64,000 bases of DNA from Sandaracinaceae bacterium (GCA_020633195.1 JACKEC010000015.1:186001-250000); one strand, 5' to 3'; numbered from the stretch's first letter, positions 35,519 through 46,261 are shown. Numbers and translations: made by a program. The notes: generated from the sequence alone by a model not told the origin.

Positions 35519-37060
35519 TCAGCGTAAGCGCACCCAGGCGAACGCGAAGGCCGCGCCGATCGCGAACGCGACGAGGGTCACCGCGAACACCCGCGCGACC
35601 CACCCGGCGGCGCTCGGCCCGGTGGCCGCCGTCGAAGGCCTCGCCAGCTTCTCGGTGGGGGGCGCGGCGCGCGCTGGCGCAGGCGGGAGCGGGGCGGGGG
35701 TCGGGGCGAGGGCCGGCGCGGGCGTCGGCGCGGGCGGGCTCGCCGGCCTGCGCGCGCTCTTGGCGTCGGCGCGCATCCGGTCGAGGAACTGCTGCAGCTC
35801 GACGCCGCCGGCCTCCATCGTCCGCTCTTCGTCGTCGGTCGCGCCGTACTCGGGCAGCGCCTCGAGATCGAACTGCGCGGGCGCCTCCACCGTCTTGCGC
35901 ACGTCGACGGGGGCGGGCCGGGACTGCGTCGCGACGTCGTCCTCGTCGTCGTCGTCGGTCGCGATCAGGTCCTTGTCCGTCCCCGTGGTCTCCTCGACGG
36001 TGAGCACCCGGGTGCGCTCCTCGCGGCTGGCGCGCTGCGCGGTGTGCTCGTCCTCTCCGGGGAGAGGGCGCGCGGAGTTGGAGGTGTCCCCGAGCGCCGC
36101 GGCGATCGGTGCGGGGATGCTCGCGACGCTCTCGGCGAGCTCGTCGCCGAGGAACACGCGCAGGAGCTCGGCCACGTGCGCGGGCCCGACGGTCCCGGGC
36201 GGGACGGCGCGCTCGAGGAGCTGCTGGAACGCGAGCGCGCTGATCGGGCGCTGGTCGCGGTCGACGGCGAGGCCCGCGAGGACCGCCTCGTCGATCCGCG
36301 GATCGATCCCCGGGACGCGCTCGCTCGGGGGCACCGCCTCGGGGTTGCGGACGCGGCGGATGATCTCGATCTCGCTCTTGCCCTCGATGAAGCGGCGCAT
36401 CGTGAGCAGCTCCCAGAGCACCACCGCGAGCGCGTACACGTCGACCCGCCGGTCGAGGTCGTCGCCCTTGGCCTGCTCGGGGGCCATGTAACGAACCTTG
36501 CCTTTGATCACCCCGGCCTCGGTGCGCTCCGCGCGGCCGGCGGCCTTCGCGATCCCGAAGTCGAGGAGCTTGGCGTGGCCGTCGCTCGAGATGAGGACGT
36601 TCTGCGGGCTGACGTCGCGGTGGATCACGTTGAGCAGCTCGCCGCCTTCACCCGTCATCTCGTGCGCGGCGTGGAGCCCGGCGGCGACCTGGGTCGCGAT
36701 CCAGACCGCGATCTCCGGGCGCATGCGCCGGCCCTGCTTGCCCAGCGTCCGCAGGAGCTGTGCGAGCGAGACGCCGTGCACGTACTCCATGACGAGGTAG
36801 TAGCTGTCGTCCTTCTCCCCGAGCTCCTCGACGCGGACGACGTTCGGGTGCCGGATGCGGACCGAGATCAGCGCCTCGTCGATGAACATCCGGACGAACT
36901 GCCAGTCGTCCGAGAGCGTCTCGTGGATGACCTTGATCGCGACGGGCGGGACGCTCGGCGGCGCGCCCTGGCGCTGCCCGAGGAAGAGGGTCGCCATCCC
37001 TCCCTGGCTGAGCCGGGAGACGAGCTGATATTCGCCGAGGGTGTCGCCGACTTCGAACAA
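35519..37060 (-). CDS. Hanks-type Ser/Thr protein kinase with C-terminal membrane anchor
   Basis: 513 residues from a TTG at 37060. The kinase domain (about 10-280) has the Gly-loop LSQGGMATLFLG, VAIKVI (ATP Lys), HRDVSPQN (catalytic Asp; Ser replaces the usual Lys, as is common in myxobacterial kinases), DFGIAK and YMAPEQ. It is followed by an acidic linker (330-400), a Pro/Ala-rich segment (about 430-480) and a single TM helix near the C-terminus (AVTLVAFAIGAAFAFAW), so the catalytic domain is cytosolic and tethered. TAGACT lies 12 nt before the start. Divergent from the aldehyde dehydrogenase gene. Confidence 0.92.
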   Translation of the reverse strand: MFEVGDTLGEYQLVSRLSQGGMATLFLGQRQGAPPSVPPVAIKVIHETLSDDWQFVRMFIDEALISVRIRHPNVVRVEELGEKDDSYYLVMEYVHGVSLAQLLRTLGKQGRRMRPEIAVWIATQVAAGLHAAHEMTGEGGELLNVIHRDVSPQNVLISSDGHAKLLDFGIAKAAGRAERTEAGVIKGKVRYMAPEQAKGDDLDRRVDVYALAVVLWELLTMRRFIEGKSEIEIIRRVRNPEAVPPSERVPGIDPRIDEAVLAGLAVDRDQRPISALAFQQLLERAVPPGTVGPAHVAELLRVFLGDELAESVASIPAPIAAALGDTSNSARPLPGEDEHTAQRASREERTRVLTVEETTGTDKDLIATDDDDEDDVATQSRPAPVDVRKTVEAPAQFDLEALPEYGATDDEERTMEAGGVELQQFLDRMRADAKSARRPASPPAPTPAPALAPTPAPLPPAPARAAPPTEKLARPSTAATGPSAAGWVARVFAVTLVAFAIGAAFAFAWVRLR

Positions 37061-37106
37061 CGAGAAGGGGCGAGTCTATCCGCTGCACTGTCGGTTCGCC
37101 CAGAGG

Positions 37107-37112
37107 TAGGCT
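37107..37112 (+). promoter_or_regulatory. TAGGCT -10-like element, 6 nt before start
   Basis: TAGGCT lies 6 nt before the ATG at 37119, with no Shine-Dalgarno; it fits the leaderless pattern. Confidence 0.45.
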
Positions 37113-37118
37113 CCCGCC

Positions 37119-38651
37119 ATGTCGAGAGCCGATATCGCAGAGAAGATCCTCGCCCGCATGGGGATCGCGGGAGCAGGAGACGGAGTCCGAGACGAGGACG
37201 GGTGGCGGCCGGGCAACGGCCCCCCGATCGTCAGCGTCGAGCCGACGGGGGCGCACGAGGTCGCGCGGATCGGCTCCTGCGACAGGGACGACTACGACGT
37301 CGTCGTGGAGGGGGCGCGCGATCGCTTCCACGAGTGGCGCGCCCGCCCGGCGCCGGTGCGCGGCGAGCTCGTGCGCGCGCTCGGCGCGGAGCTGCGCGAG
37401 CACAAGGAGGCGCTCGGCGAGCTCGTCGCGTTCGAGATGGGCAAGATCCGCAGCGAAGGCCTCGGCGAGGTCCAGGAGATGATCGACATCTGCGACTTCG
37501 CGGTCGGGCTGTCGCGGCAGCTCTACGGGCTGACCATCGCGTCCGAGCGCCCCAAGCACCGCATGATGGAGCAGTGGCACCCGCTCGGGCCGGTGGGGAT
37601 CGTCACCGCCTTCAACTTCCCCGTCGCGGTGTGGGCTTGGAACGCGGCGATCGCCGCGGTGTGCGGTGACACCTGCGTCTGGAAGCCGTCGCCGCGCACG
37701 CCGCTGTGCTCGATCGCGACCCAGCACCTCGCGGATCGCGCGATGGCGCGCTGCGACGCCGAGGGCGTGTGGGCGCTCGCGTCGGGCGGGGCGGACGTCG
37801 GCACGTGGATCGCCGAGGACCCGCGCCTCCCGCTGGTGTCCTTCACCGGCTCGATCCGGATCGGGCGCGAGGTCGCCGCGAAGGTGGCCGGTCGCCTCGG
37901 CCGCTCCATCCTCGAGCTCGGCGGCAACAACGCGATCATCGTCGCCGAGGACGCCGACCTCGATCTGGCCACCCGCGCGATCGTCTTCGGCGCGGTCGGG
38001 ACGGCCGGTCAGCGCTGCACGTCCACGCGCCGCGTCTTCGCGCACGCGAAGGTCGTCGACGAGCTCCTCGGTCGGCTCACCCGCGCCTACTCCACCGTCA
38101 AGATCGGCGACCCCCTCGAGAACGGCGTGCTCATGGGCCCGCTCTGCAGCGAGGCCTCGGTGAAGGCGTTCGAAGCGGCGCTGGTCGCGGCGCGCGCGCA
38201 GGGCGGCACCATCGTCCGCGGCGGCGAGGTCGTCCCGGGCGGCGGCTACTTCGTCGAGCCCACGATCGTGCGCGCGCCTCGCCAGGAGGACTTCCCCATC
38301 GCGCACGACGAGACGTTCGCGCCGATCCTCTACGTCTTCTCCGTCGACTCCGTGGAGGAGGCGATCGACGCTCAGAACGCGGTCACGCAGGGCCTGTCGA
38401 GCGCGATCTTCACCGAGTCGATGCGCCACGCGGAGCGCTTCCTGAGCCCGATCGGATCGGACTGCGGGATCGCGAACGTGAACATCGGCACCAGCGGCGC
38501 CGAGATCGGCGGCGCGTTCGGCGGCGAGAAGGACACCGGCGGCGGACGCGAGTCGGGCTCCGACGCGTGGAAGGCCTACATGCGCCGGCAGACCTGCACC
38601 GTGAACTGGGGCGGCGAGCTCCCGCTCGCGCAAGGGGTCGAGTTCGTCTGA
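37119..38651 (+). CDS. amaB: ALDH7-family aldehyde dehydrogenase (piperideine-6-carboxylate / aminoadipate semialdehyde type)
   Basis: 510 residues, normal for ALDH7. NAD-binding and catalytic features include TAFNFPVAVWAWN, VSFTGSIRIGREV, the catalytic Glu in LELGGNNA and the nucleophile Cys in GTAGQRCTSTRR. The C-terminal block GGAFGGEKDTGGGRESGSDA is characteristic of the ALDH7/AmaB subgroup, which oxidises alpha-aminoadipic semialdehyde (piperideine-6-carboxylate) in lysine breakdown. Cytosolic, no partner genes nearby. The exact substrate is inferred from the subgroup; the gene symbol is tentative. Confidence 0.88.
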   Translation: MSRADIAEKILARMGIAGAGDGVRDEDGWRPGNGPPIVSVEPTGAHEVARIGSCDRDDYDVVVEGARDRFHEWRARPAPVRGELVRALGAELREHKEALGELVAFEMGKIRSEGLGEVQEMIDICDFAVGLSRQLYGLTIASERPKHRMMEQWHPLGPVGIVTAFNFPVAVWAWNAAIAAVCGDTCVWKPSPRTPLCSIATQHLADRAMARCDAEGVWALASGGADVGTWIAEDPRLPLVSFTGSIRIGREVAAKVAGRLGRSILELGGNNAIIVAEDADLDLATRAIVFGAVGTAGQRCTSTRRVFAHAKVVDELLGRLTRAYSTVKIGDPLENGVLMGPLCSEASVKAFEAALVAARAQGGTIVRGGEVVPGGGYFVEPTIVRAPRQEDFPIAHDETFAPILYVFSVDSVEEAIDAQNAVTQGLSSAIFTESMRHAERFLSPIGSDCGIANVNIGTSGAEIGGAFGGEKDTGGGRESGSDAWKAYMRRQTCTVNWGGELPLAQGVEFV

Positions 38652-38660
38652 GCGACCCGA

Positions 38661-38721
38661 GCGTTCGAAACGAAGCGTCCCGGGCAGCTCGCGCGGCCCG
38701 GGACGTCTCTCGTTCGAACGC
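38661..38721. terminator. nested double hairpin between convergent genes
   Basis: Outer stem GCGTTCGAA (38661-38669) / TTCGAACGC (38713-38721), inner stem CGTCCCGGGC (38676-38685) / GCCCGGGACG (38696-38705), both perfect. It lies between the ALDH stop (38651) and the convergent lipoprotein stop (38727), so it should serve both strands. Confidence 0.75.
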
Positions 38722-38726
38722 GCGTG

Positions 38727-39242
38727 TCAGGGCGTGGTCGGCGCGACGAGCGTCGACGGCATCGTCGTCCGCATCTCGCTGACCCCGAGCACGTAGTTGG
38801 GCTCGACGCCGCGGACCATGCTGCCGACGTAGATGCTGTGCATGCCGCGGGGGAACGGACCCTCGATGACCGGGTTGAGGCCCTCGGCGTCGTCGTTGCA
38901 GCGGTACGAGCCGTCCGACATGCGGATCACGAGCGCGATGTCGGTGTCCGAGCGCGCCACGACCCGCAGGTAGGTGAAGTCCCCCGTGAGGTGGAGGAAC
39001 TCGTCGCGGACCGCGCCCACGTAGCCGACGCAGCCCGAGCCGTAGGTGGTGGAGTCGAACGGGCCGCCACCCTGGCCCGTGCGGACCGCGGGATCGGGGG
39101 TGAAGCCAGGGCCGATGAAGACGGTCCCCGTGTTGCTCGAGCTACCACCGCCGGATCCGCCGTTGCCACCACATGCCAGGATCGCGGCCAGGCCGGCCCA
39201 GGCGGACAAGATTCGCGCTGCCTTCTTCCACGTCGTGCTCAC
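38727..39242 (-). CDS. small secreted lipoprotein
   Basis: 171 residues from GTG 39242, chosen for its strong Shine-Dalgarno (GGGAGG, 6 nt upstream). The signal peptide with Lys-Lys near the start ends at lipobox AAILAC, followed by a Gly/Ser linker. The mature part contains two Cys (GSGCVGYVGAV and YRCNDDAEG) and a pattern of beta strands (TYLRVVARSDTDIALVIRM, MHSIYVGSMV). This resembles pre-peptidase-like beta-sandwich domains, but not closely enough to name. Divergent from the methyltransferase. Confidence 0.75.
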   Translation of the reverse strand: MSTTWKKAARILSAWAGLAAILACGGNGGSGGGSSSNTGTVFIGPGFTPDPAVRTGQGGGPFDSTTYGSGCVGYVGAVRDEFLHLTGDFTYLRVVARSDTDIALVIRMSDGSYRCNDDAEGLNPVIEGPFPRGMHSIYVGSMVRGVEPNYVLGVSEMRTTMPSTLVAPTTP

Positions 39243-39320
39243 CGGGACCTCCCTTGTTGCAGCGCCGAGAGTGCCCGAGCCTCTGGCCAAGATCGAGCGT
39301 CCTGTGTTGTCTTCGCGTTC

Positions 39321-40076
39321 ATGGTGGTCGAAGAAGACGCGATGACCCGGAGGCTGCTCGAGGCCGCGGGCATCAGGCCCGGGATGCGCGTGCTCGACGT
39401 CGGCTGTGGGCTGGGGAAGGTGGCGGCCCTCGTCGCCGACCTGGTGGGCGACGCGGGGCAGGTCGTGGGGCTCGATCGCGACGCCGGCGTCCTCGCGATG
39501 GCGCGCGCCCGCGCCGCCGAGCTCGGGCTCGATCGGGTCTCCTTCGTCGAGGGCGATCTCGACGGCGCGCTCGACCTCGAGCCCTTCGACGCGGCGGTCG
39601 GCCGGCGGGTCCTCATGTACCTGCCCGATCCCGTGGGCGCCCTCCGACGGCTCGCCGCGATCGTCCGGCCGGGCGGGCCGATCGCCTTCCACGAGCTCGA
39701 CTCCACGATGATCCCCGCGAGCCGCGTGGCGTTGCCGCTGCACGAGCGCGCCCACGGGTGGATCTGGAAGACCCTCGAGCGAGAGGGCGCGAACCTCCAC
39801 ATGGGCTTCGACCTCGCGTCGGTCTTCGCGGAGGCGGGCCTCGTCGTGGGCGGCGTGCACGCCGAGGCGCGGGTGCAGACCCCGGCGACGCGCTCCGAGA
39901 TCGGCCCGGTCTTGCGCTACCTGATCCCGCGCCTCGAGCGGCAAGGCGTCGCCACGGCGGCGGAGCTCGACGTCGACACGATCGACGAGCGCCTCGACGA
40001 GGAGCGTCGCCAGGCCAACGCGACCTACGTGGGTGAGGTGATGTTCGGCGGCTGGGCCCGATCGCCGACGACGTGA
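39321..40076 (+). CDS. SAM-dependent class I methyltransferase
   Basis: 251 residues from ATG 39321. Motif I is VLDVGCGLGKVAA, the acidic end of beta2 is VVGLDRDAG, motif II covers VEGDLDGALDLEPFDAAVGRR, and the motif III region is IVRPGGPIAFHE. The C-terminal half (WIWKTLEREGANLHMGFDLA) matches the small-molecule/UbiE-like group. The N-terminal helix before motif I is shorter than usual, and TTGTCT lies 8 nt before the ATG, so the start could be leaderless. The methyl acceptor is unknown. Confidence 0.85.
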   Translation: MVVEEDAMTRRLLEAAGIRPGMRVLDVGCGLGKVAALVADLVGDAGQVVGLDRDAGVLAMARARAAELGLDRVSFVEGDLDGALDLEPFDAAVGRRVLMYLPDPVGALRRLAAIVRPGGPIAFHELDSTMIPASRVALPLHERAHGWIWKTLEREGANLHMGFDLASVFAEAGLVVGGVHAEARVQTPATRSEIGPVLRYLIPRLERQGVATAAELDVDTIDERLDEERRQANATYVGEVMFGGWARSPTT

Positions 40077-40080
40077 TCGG

Positions 40081-41709
40081 TCAGAAGCAGGTGGCCTCGT
40101 CGAGGCGCGGCGATCGCGTCCAGCCGCGGCCCCGGGCGGCGCGATCGAAGGGCAGGTAGCGGACCGTGCGCTCCGGCTCGCCCTCGAGGACGGCGACGAC
40201 CTCGACGCTCGGATCGCCCGGCAGGTAGCGCAGCTCGCGCACGCGCTGCCCGTCGCGGAGCCCGGCGCGATGAGCGGGGCCACCCTCGACCACGCCGCCG
40301 ACGGTGATCTCCTCGGCCTGCGGCGGCGGCGCGTCGAACCCGAGCGCGAAGCGCCGGTGCGCGATCGTCCGCGGCCGCACGCACGGCCCGAAGGCGTCGG
40401 CCGGCACCTCCACGACGGCGTCCCCGAGCACCTGGGCTTCGAAGCGCCGCACCTCCTCGTCGCCGAGCGCGGCGCGCAGCGCGTCGACGAGCTCGGCCCG
40501 CCGGACCGGCCGCGCCTCGTCCTGCGCCACCCGGAGCAGCGGGAGCAGCAGGTGCTGCAGGTTGCGCGGCAGCTCGCGCCGGCGTCGCAGGCGGGCGTCG
40601 AGCCCGGCGGCGTACAGCGCGCCGCGGGCCATCGCGGTCAGCGGCGAGCGCTCGCCGGGCTCCGCGGTGGCCAGCGCGCCCTCGAGCATCGTGAGGTCGA
40701 GCGCGAGCTCGGAGCTCGTGAGCGGCCCCATCGTCGTCAGCGTGCGTTGCGCGATCCAGCGGGTGACACCCAGGCTGACCCACGCCTCGTCTTCGCCGTC
40801 GGGACCGACGAACGCGCGCGCCAGCCAGCGCCGGACCAGCACCTGCGCGATCGGCAGCCGCGCCTCGCTCGACCACTCCGCGTCGTCGCGCGCGATCAGC
40901 CGCATCCCCCGCCCCGACCGCGCGGCGGTGAAGGGCGGGACGCGCCCGAGCGCGGGCCGGGACACGATCAGCGTGGAGAACGCGCCGGGTTCGATCGCGG
41001 CGAAGTAGGTGTCCACCTGCGAGCGCAGGAGCGCGATCTCGGCGCCGACCCAGCGCGTGTCGAAGCGCCGCGCGCCGAGGCTCGCGACGACGTCCACGCC
41101 GTCCCGCGTGTCGAAGCGGACGAGGTCGACGCGGCCGACCGCCCAGAGCACGTCGCGCAGCGCCTCGGGGCGGGCCACGAACGCGTGCGCCTCACCGACG
41201 CCGAGCGTCGAGGCCACGCCGTGCACGCCCGGCTGCCCCGGGTGGACCGCGACGACGAGCGAGGTGGCGGCCGCCTCGTCGGGCAAGAGCAGCGCGCCGC
41301 CGTCGAAGTACACGCGCCCCGGGTCGGCGCCTCGGTGCTCGTCGTCCTCCGTCGGCGAGCGCAGCTGATAGCGCAGCGTGAGCGGCGGCGCGGGGGCGCG
41401 CGCGAAGCGCACGGCGCCCGCGTCGATCACCACCTCGAGCGGACCGCGCGCGTCCTCGGCGCGGAGCGCGGTGAAGCCGGGGCGCGCCGACCACGCCGCG
41501 GAGCCGGCCTGCTCCGTCACCTCGACCTCGACCGGCGCGGTGAGCTCCTCGCCGACGCGCACCTCGATCGCGAGGCCGGGCGGCTCCACCGTGTCGGGGG
41601 GCTCGGCGACCACGACCTCTGGCGCGGCGGCTGGCGTCGGCGCGGGCGCGACCACCGCGGGGCCGCCGCAGCCGACGATCAGCGAGCAGAGCCACCAGAG
41701 GCGGCGCAC
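40081..41709 (-). CDS. M61-like lipoprotein with PDZ domain, probably not catalytic
   Basis: 542 residues from a GTG 1 bp after the stop of the upstream exporter gene (TGAcGTG), so translationally coupled. The signal peptide MRRLWWLCSLIVGC has a lipobox. Residues 45-190 look like the beta-rich M61 N-terminal domain. The following helical part (DEAWVSLGVTRWIAQRTL) aligns by pattern with the EGFTxYYA region of M61 glycyl aminopeptidases, but no HExxH zinc motif is present. The C-terminus (about 455-530) is PDZ-like (ITVGGVVEGGPAHRAGLRDGQRV). I infer a pseudo-protease acting with the exporter at the envelope. Confidence 0.6.
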   Translation of the reverse strand: MRRLWWLCSLIVGCGGPAVVAPAPTPAAAPEVVVAEPPDTVEPPGLAIEVRVGEELTAPVEVEVTEQAGSAAWSARPGFTALRAEDARGPLEVVIDAGAVRFARAPAPPLTLRYQLRSPTEDDEHRGADPGRVYFDGGALLLPDEAAATSLVVAVHPGQPGVHGVASTLGVGEAHAFVARPEALRDVLWAVGRVDLVRFDTRDGVDVVASLGARRFDTRWVGAEIALLRSQVDTYFAAIEPGAFSTLIVSRPALGRVPPFTAARSGRGMRLIARDDAEWSSEARLPIAQVLVRRWLARAFVGPDGEDEAWVSLGVTRWIAQRTLTTMGPLTSSELALDLTMLEGALATAEPGERSPLTAMARGALYAAGLDARLRRRRELPRNLQHLLLPLLRVAQDEARPVRRAELVDALRAALGDEEVRRFEAQVLGDAVVEVPADAFGPCVRPRTIAHRRFALGFDAPPPQAEEITVGGVVEGGPAHRAGLRDGQRVRELRYLPGDPSVEVVAVLEGEPERTVRYLPFDRAARGRGWTRSPRLDEATCF

Positions 41710-41710
41710 G

Positions 41711-44170
41711 TCAGCTCCTCCGCTCGCTGATCGCGAGCGCCGCCGGCAGCGCGATCACGGCCGCCGCGACGCACGTGATCTCGGAGATGCTCATCGCCGC
41801 CCCGAACGAGTTCACGGCCTGATTCGGGCTCGTGTAGAGCGCCATGTAGCCGATGATCGTCGTCAGCGAGCAGAGCGTGACGGCGCCGCCGGTCTCGCGG
41901 ATCGCGGCGTCGGCCGCCTCGCGCGCGGTCTTGCCCGGGCGCTCGTCGAGGTAGCGGCGCATCACGTTGACGCCGTAGTCGACCCCGTTGCCGAACGTGA
42001 TCGGCAGCGCGACGAAGTTGAGGAAGTTCACCTTCATCCCGAGCGCCGCCATCAGCGCGACCATCCAGACGATCCCGACGAGGTGCGACGCGAGCGTGAG
42101 CACGCGCGCCCGCATCGAGCCGAACGTCACCACGAGCAGCAGCACCGTCGCGAAGAACGAGAGCGCGACCGCCTTGGGGCCGTCGGTGCGGATCGCCGAC
42201 ACGAGGTCGGCCATCACCGGGACCGTGCCCGCGACCGCGACCGGAGAGCCGTCGAGGTTGCGCGGCGCCCGCACCGCCTCGGTCCACTCGACGAGGTAGC
42301 GCCCGTCGGACTGGCTGCGGCCCTCGCCGTGCTCGACGTAGACGATGCTGCCTCGCGTGCCGTCGCGCTCGATGAAGGGGCGCGCGATCTGCTCTGGGAG
42401 ATCCTCGGCGACGAGCTCGCGCAGGTCCTCGGGCGGCAGCTCGCGATCGATGCGCGCCTGCGTCGGCGCGTCCGCGTGGCGTCGCAGCTCGAGCATGAGG
42501 TCGCGGACCTCGCGGAGGACCGGCAGCTTGCGCGCCTGATCGGAGGGCAGGAGGTGGTTCACGTCCCGGATCGCGCCGAGCACGTGGGGGTGCTCGCGCG
42601 CGGTCGCCTCGAGCTGCTCCCGCACGCTCACCGCGTCGGCGGGGCCGGCCGCCATCACCGCGAGCGCGCTGCCGTGTGTGGACTCGAACACGCTGCGACC
42701 GATGCGCGCGTTGATGCGCTGGAGCGGGCCGTCGGGCCGCTGGGACTGCAGGTTGCGGAAGTCGTACTCGGTCGGGTCGTCCCGGACCCAGCCCTGGATC
42801 GCCCACACCGACGCCACGCAGAGCAGCGCCGTGATCGCGAGCACCACGCGCGGCGAGCCGAGCGCGAGCTTGGACAGGACGCGCCCGTAGAGGTTGGCCT
42901 TCGCCTTCGCCGGCTCGGGCCCGTCCGCCACGATCGGTCGCCACCGATCCCAGAGACAGGCGAGCACCGGCGTGAAGAGCAGGGACGCGGCCCAGCACAG
43001 GATCATCCCGACGCCGCCGATGATCCCGAAGTCCCGGAACGCGCGGAAGTCGGTGACCGTCAACGAGGCGTACGCGATCCCGGCGGCGCCCGCCGCGGCG
43101 AGGGTCGCGGTCCAGGTGCCGAGGTGGGCCGATCGCACGGCGTCACCGGGGGCCTCGCCGGCGCGGCGTCGCTCGAAGTAGCGCGCGAGCCAGATGATGT
43201 GCGAGTTGACCCCGTTGCCGATCACGATCGAGCTCAGGAAGGCGCTCGACGCGTTGAGGTAGTCGACGAACAGCTCCGCGAACGCGAACGTGAGCGCCAC
43301 CGCCGGGACGAGCCCGAGCGGGAGCAGGACGATCGCGCGGCCGCGCCGGTAGAACACGAACACCGCGAGCATCACGAGGCCGAGCGTGATCACCGTCGCC
43401 CACGCCGCGGCGCGCGCGACCGACTGCTGCTCCTCGTTCATCTCGAGGACCGCGCCGCCGTACTCGACGCGGATGTCGGGCGGGTACGCGTCGCGGTCCA
43501 TCGAGTCGACGACGCCCTCGACCGCCGCGATCAACGCGAGCACGCGGTCTTGCGCGCCGCCGCGGATGTCGGTGCGCACGAACACGGCGACGCTCTGACC
43601 GTCCGGGTGCCGGTAGAGCCCGTCGGGGTAGCGGTGCGTGAGGTAGTTGTCTCGCTGCGCCTGCCCCTCGTGCTCGGCGAGCTGGTCCTCGATGCTCGGC
43701 GGCTCGTCGTCGAGGAGCACGCAAAACGGGTTGGCGCGGCAGGCCTCGTAGTCGCGCAGGCGCTCGAGGGCGTCGCGCGCCTCGACGAGATCGTCGTAGG
43801 GCAGGTAGAGGTGGCGGTGTTCCTGGACGAAGTCGCCGTAGTGGCCGACGGTGAAGTCGACCGCGAGCACGCCCTGATCCTCGAGCTCGAGGAGGCGCGG
43901 CGCGAGGTCCTCGACGAAGCGCTTGCGGCCCTCGGCGTCGTCCGACCACACGAGGAGCGAGAACGACTGCGGGGCCGTGAAGCGGGCCTGGATCGCGTGA
44001 AGGTCGCGCACGGCCTGCACGTTCTCGGGGAGCAGCGCGATCAGGTCGCTGTTGAGCGTGAGCGACGCGACGAGCGGCGCCGAGCCCAGCGTGATCGCGA
44101 TCGCCGCGGCCACGAACGCCCACGGCCGCGCGGTCTGCCAGCGAGCCAAGGCCGTGAGCGCGCGGGTCAT
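41711..44170 (-). CDS. MMPL/HpnN-like RND-superfamily exporter
   Basis: 819 residues, shorter than AcrB pumps and organised as two halves, each with one TM helix, a periplasmic loop and five TM helices. First half: TM1 about 20-37, then VITLGLVMLAVFVFYRRG and SSIVIGNGVNSHIIW. Second half: LSFFATVLLLVVTFGS and ITFGNGVDYGVNVMRRY. TM4-type positions are Asn in the first half (GNGVNSH) and Asp in the second (GNGVDYG), so only one half keeps the usual acidic residue. Such proteins move hydrophobic molecules such as hopanoids or lipids across the periplasm. Coupled to the M61-like lipoprotein gene. Confidence 0.88.
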   Translation of the reverse strand: MTRALTALARWQTARPWAFVAAAIAITLGSAPLVASLTLNSDLIALLPENVQAVRDLHAIQARFTAPQSFSLLVWSDDAEGRKRFVEDLAPRLLELEDQGVLAVDFTVGHYGDFVQEHRHLYLPYDDLVEARDALERLRDYEACRANPFCVLLDDEPPSIEDQLAEHEGQAQRDNYLTHRYPDGLYRHPDGQSVAVFVRTDIRGGAQDRVLALIAAVEGVVDSMDRDAYPPDIRVEYGGAVLEMNEEQQSVARAAAWATVITLGLVMLAVFVFYRRGRAIVLLPLGLVPAVALTFAFAELFVDYLNASSAFLSSIVIGNGVNSHIIWLARYFERRRAGEAPGDAVRSAHLGTWTATLAAAGAAGIAYASLTVTDFRAFRDFGIIGGVGMILCWAASLLFTPVLACLWDRWRPIVADGPEPAKAKANLYGRVLSKLALGSPRVVLAITALLCVASVWAIQGWVRDDPTEYDFRNLQSQRPDGPLQRINARIGRSVFESTHGSALAVMAAGPADAVSVREQLEATAREHPHVLGAIRDVNHLLPSDQARKLPVLREVRDLMLELRRHADAPTQARIDRELPPEDLRELVAEDLPEQIARPFIERDGTRGSIVYVEHGEGRSQSDGRYLVEWTEAVRAPRNLDGSPVAVAGTVPVMADLVSAIRTDGPKAVALSFFATVLLLVVTFGSMRARVLTLASHLVGIVWMVALMAALGMKVNFLNFVALPITFGNGVDYGVNVMRRYLDERPGKTAREAADAAIRETGGAVTLCSLTTIIGYMALYTSPNQAVNSFGAAMSISEITCVAAAVIALPAALAISERRS

Positions 44171-44200
44171 GGGCGGCGAAGGTTTGGGCGCGCGCCGCCC
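44171..44200. terminator. GC-rich inverted repeat after kinase gene
   Basis: GGGCGGC and GCCGCCC pair around a 16-nt loop, between the kinase stop (44225) and the exporter start (44170). Possibly a terminator; weak evidence. Confidence 0.3.
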
Positions 44201-44224
44201 CGGCGCAAGGCCTCTCCCGCGCGT

Positions 44225-45901
<1,677 letters not shown>

Positions 45902-45909
45902 GCTGGCGA

Positions 45910-45915
45910 ATCATA
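45910..45915 (-). promoter_or_regulatory. TATGAT -10 element, 8 nt before kinase start
   Basis: On the minus strand TATGAT, the closest match in the window to a consensus -10, lies 8 nt before GTG 45901. It is 6 bp away from the oppositely oriented TAGTCT at 45922. Confidence 0.55.
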
Positions 45916-45921
45916 CCGGAT

Positions 45922-45927
45922 TAGTCT
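45922..45927 (+). promoter_or_regulatory. TAGTCT -10-like element, 6 nt before start
   Basis: TAGTCT lies 6 nt before ATG 45934, with no Shine-Dalgarno. Back to back with the kinase promoter. Confidence 0.45.
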
Positions 45928-45933
45928 CCGTGC

Positions 45934-46248
45934 ATGCCTAAACCGCCGGACTCGTCCTTCGTGCCCGTGAACGGGGACCTTCTCGAGGGGCTCGTCCCCG
46001 CCCTCCACCGCGTGGAGCGCGCCGCCGTCGCGCAGCGCGCGGCGCTGGCCCGATTGCTCGAGCTAGCCGACGATCTGCGGGCCGACGCGGTCGCCCGGCT
46101 GCGTGAGCGCGGGGCCTCCGAGGCTCAGGTCGAGCGCTACGAGGGGGCGTTTCAGGCCCAGAGCCGCGCGACCGTCGAGGGCGGCGCCGCGCTCGACGCG
46201 GCCCTCGGCGGCCTCGCGAAGCTCGTGGCGGAGGTCGTGGACGGCTGA
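45934..46248 (+). CDS. small helical protein of unknown function
   Basis: 104 residues, cytosolic, not recognised. After a short polar start it is almost entirely helical with Ala/Leu/Arg heptads (LLEGLVPALHRVERAAVAQRA, ASEAQVERYEGAFQAQSRAT), suggesting a coiled coil. Its start is 32 bp from that of the divergent kinase gene and their -10-like elements nearly touch, so the two could be co-regulated. Coding bias looks normal. Confidence 0.6.
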   Translation: MPKPPDSSFVPVNGDLLEGLVPALHRVERAAVAQRAALARLLELADDLRADAVARLRERGASEAQVERYEGAFQAQSRATVEGGAALDAALGGLAKLVAEVVDG

Positions 46249-46261
46249 CGGGCGGGTGAGC

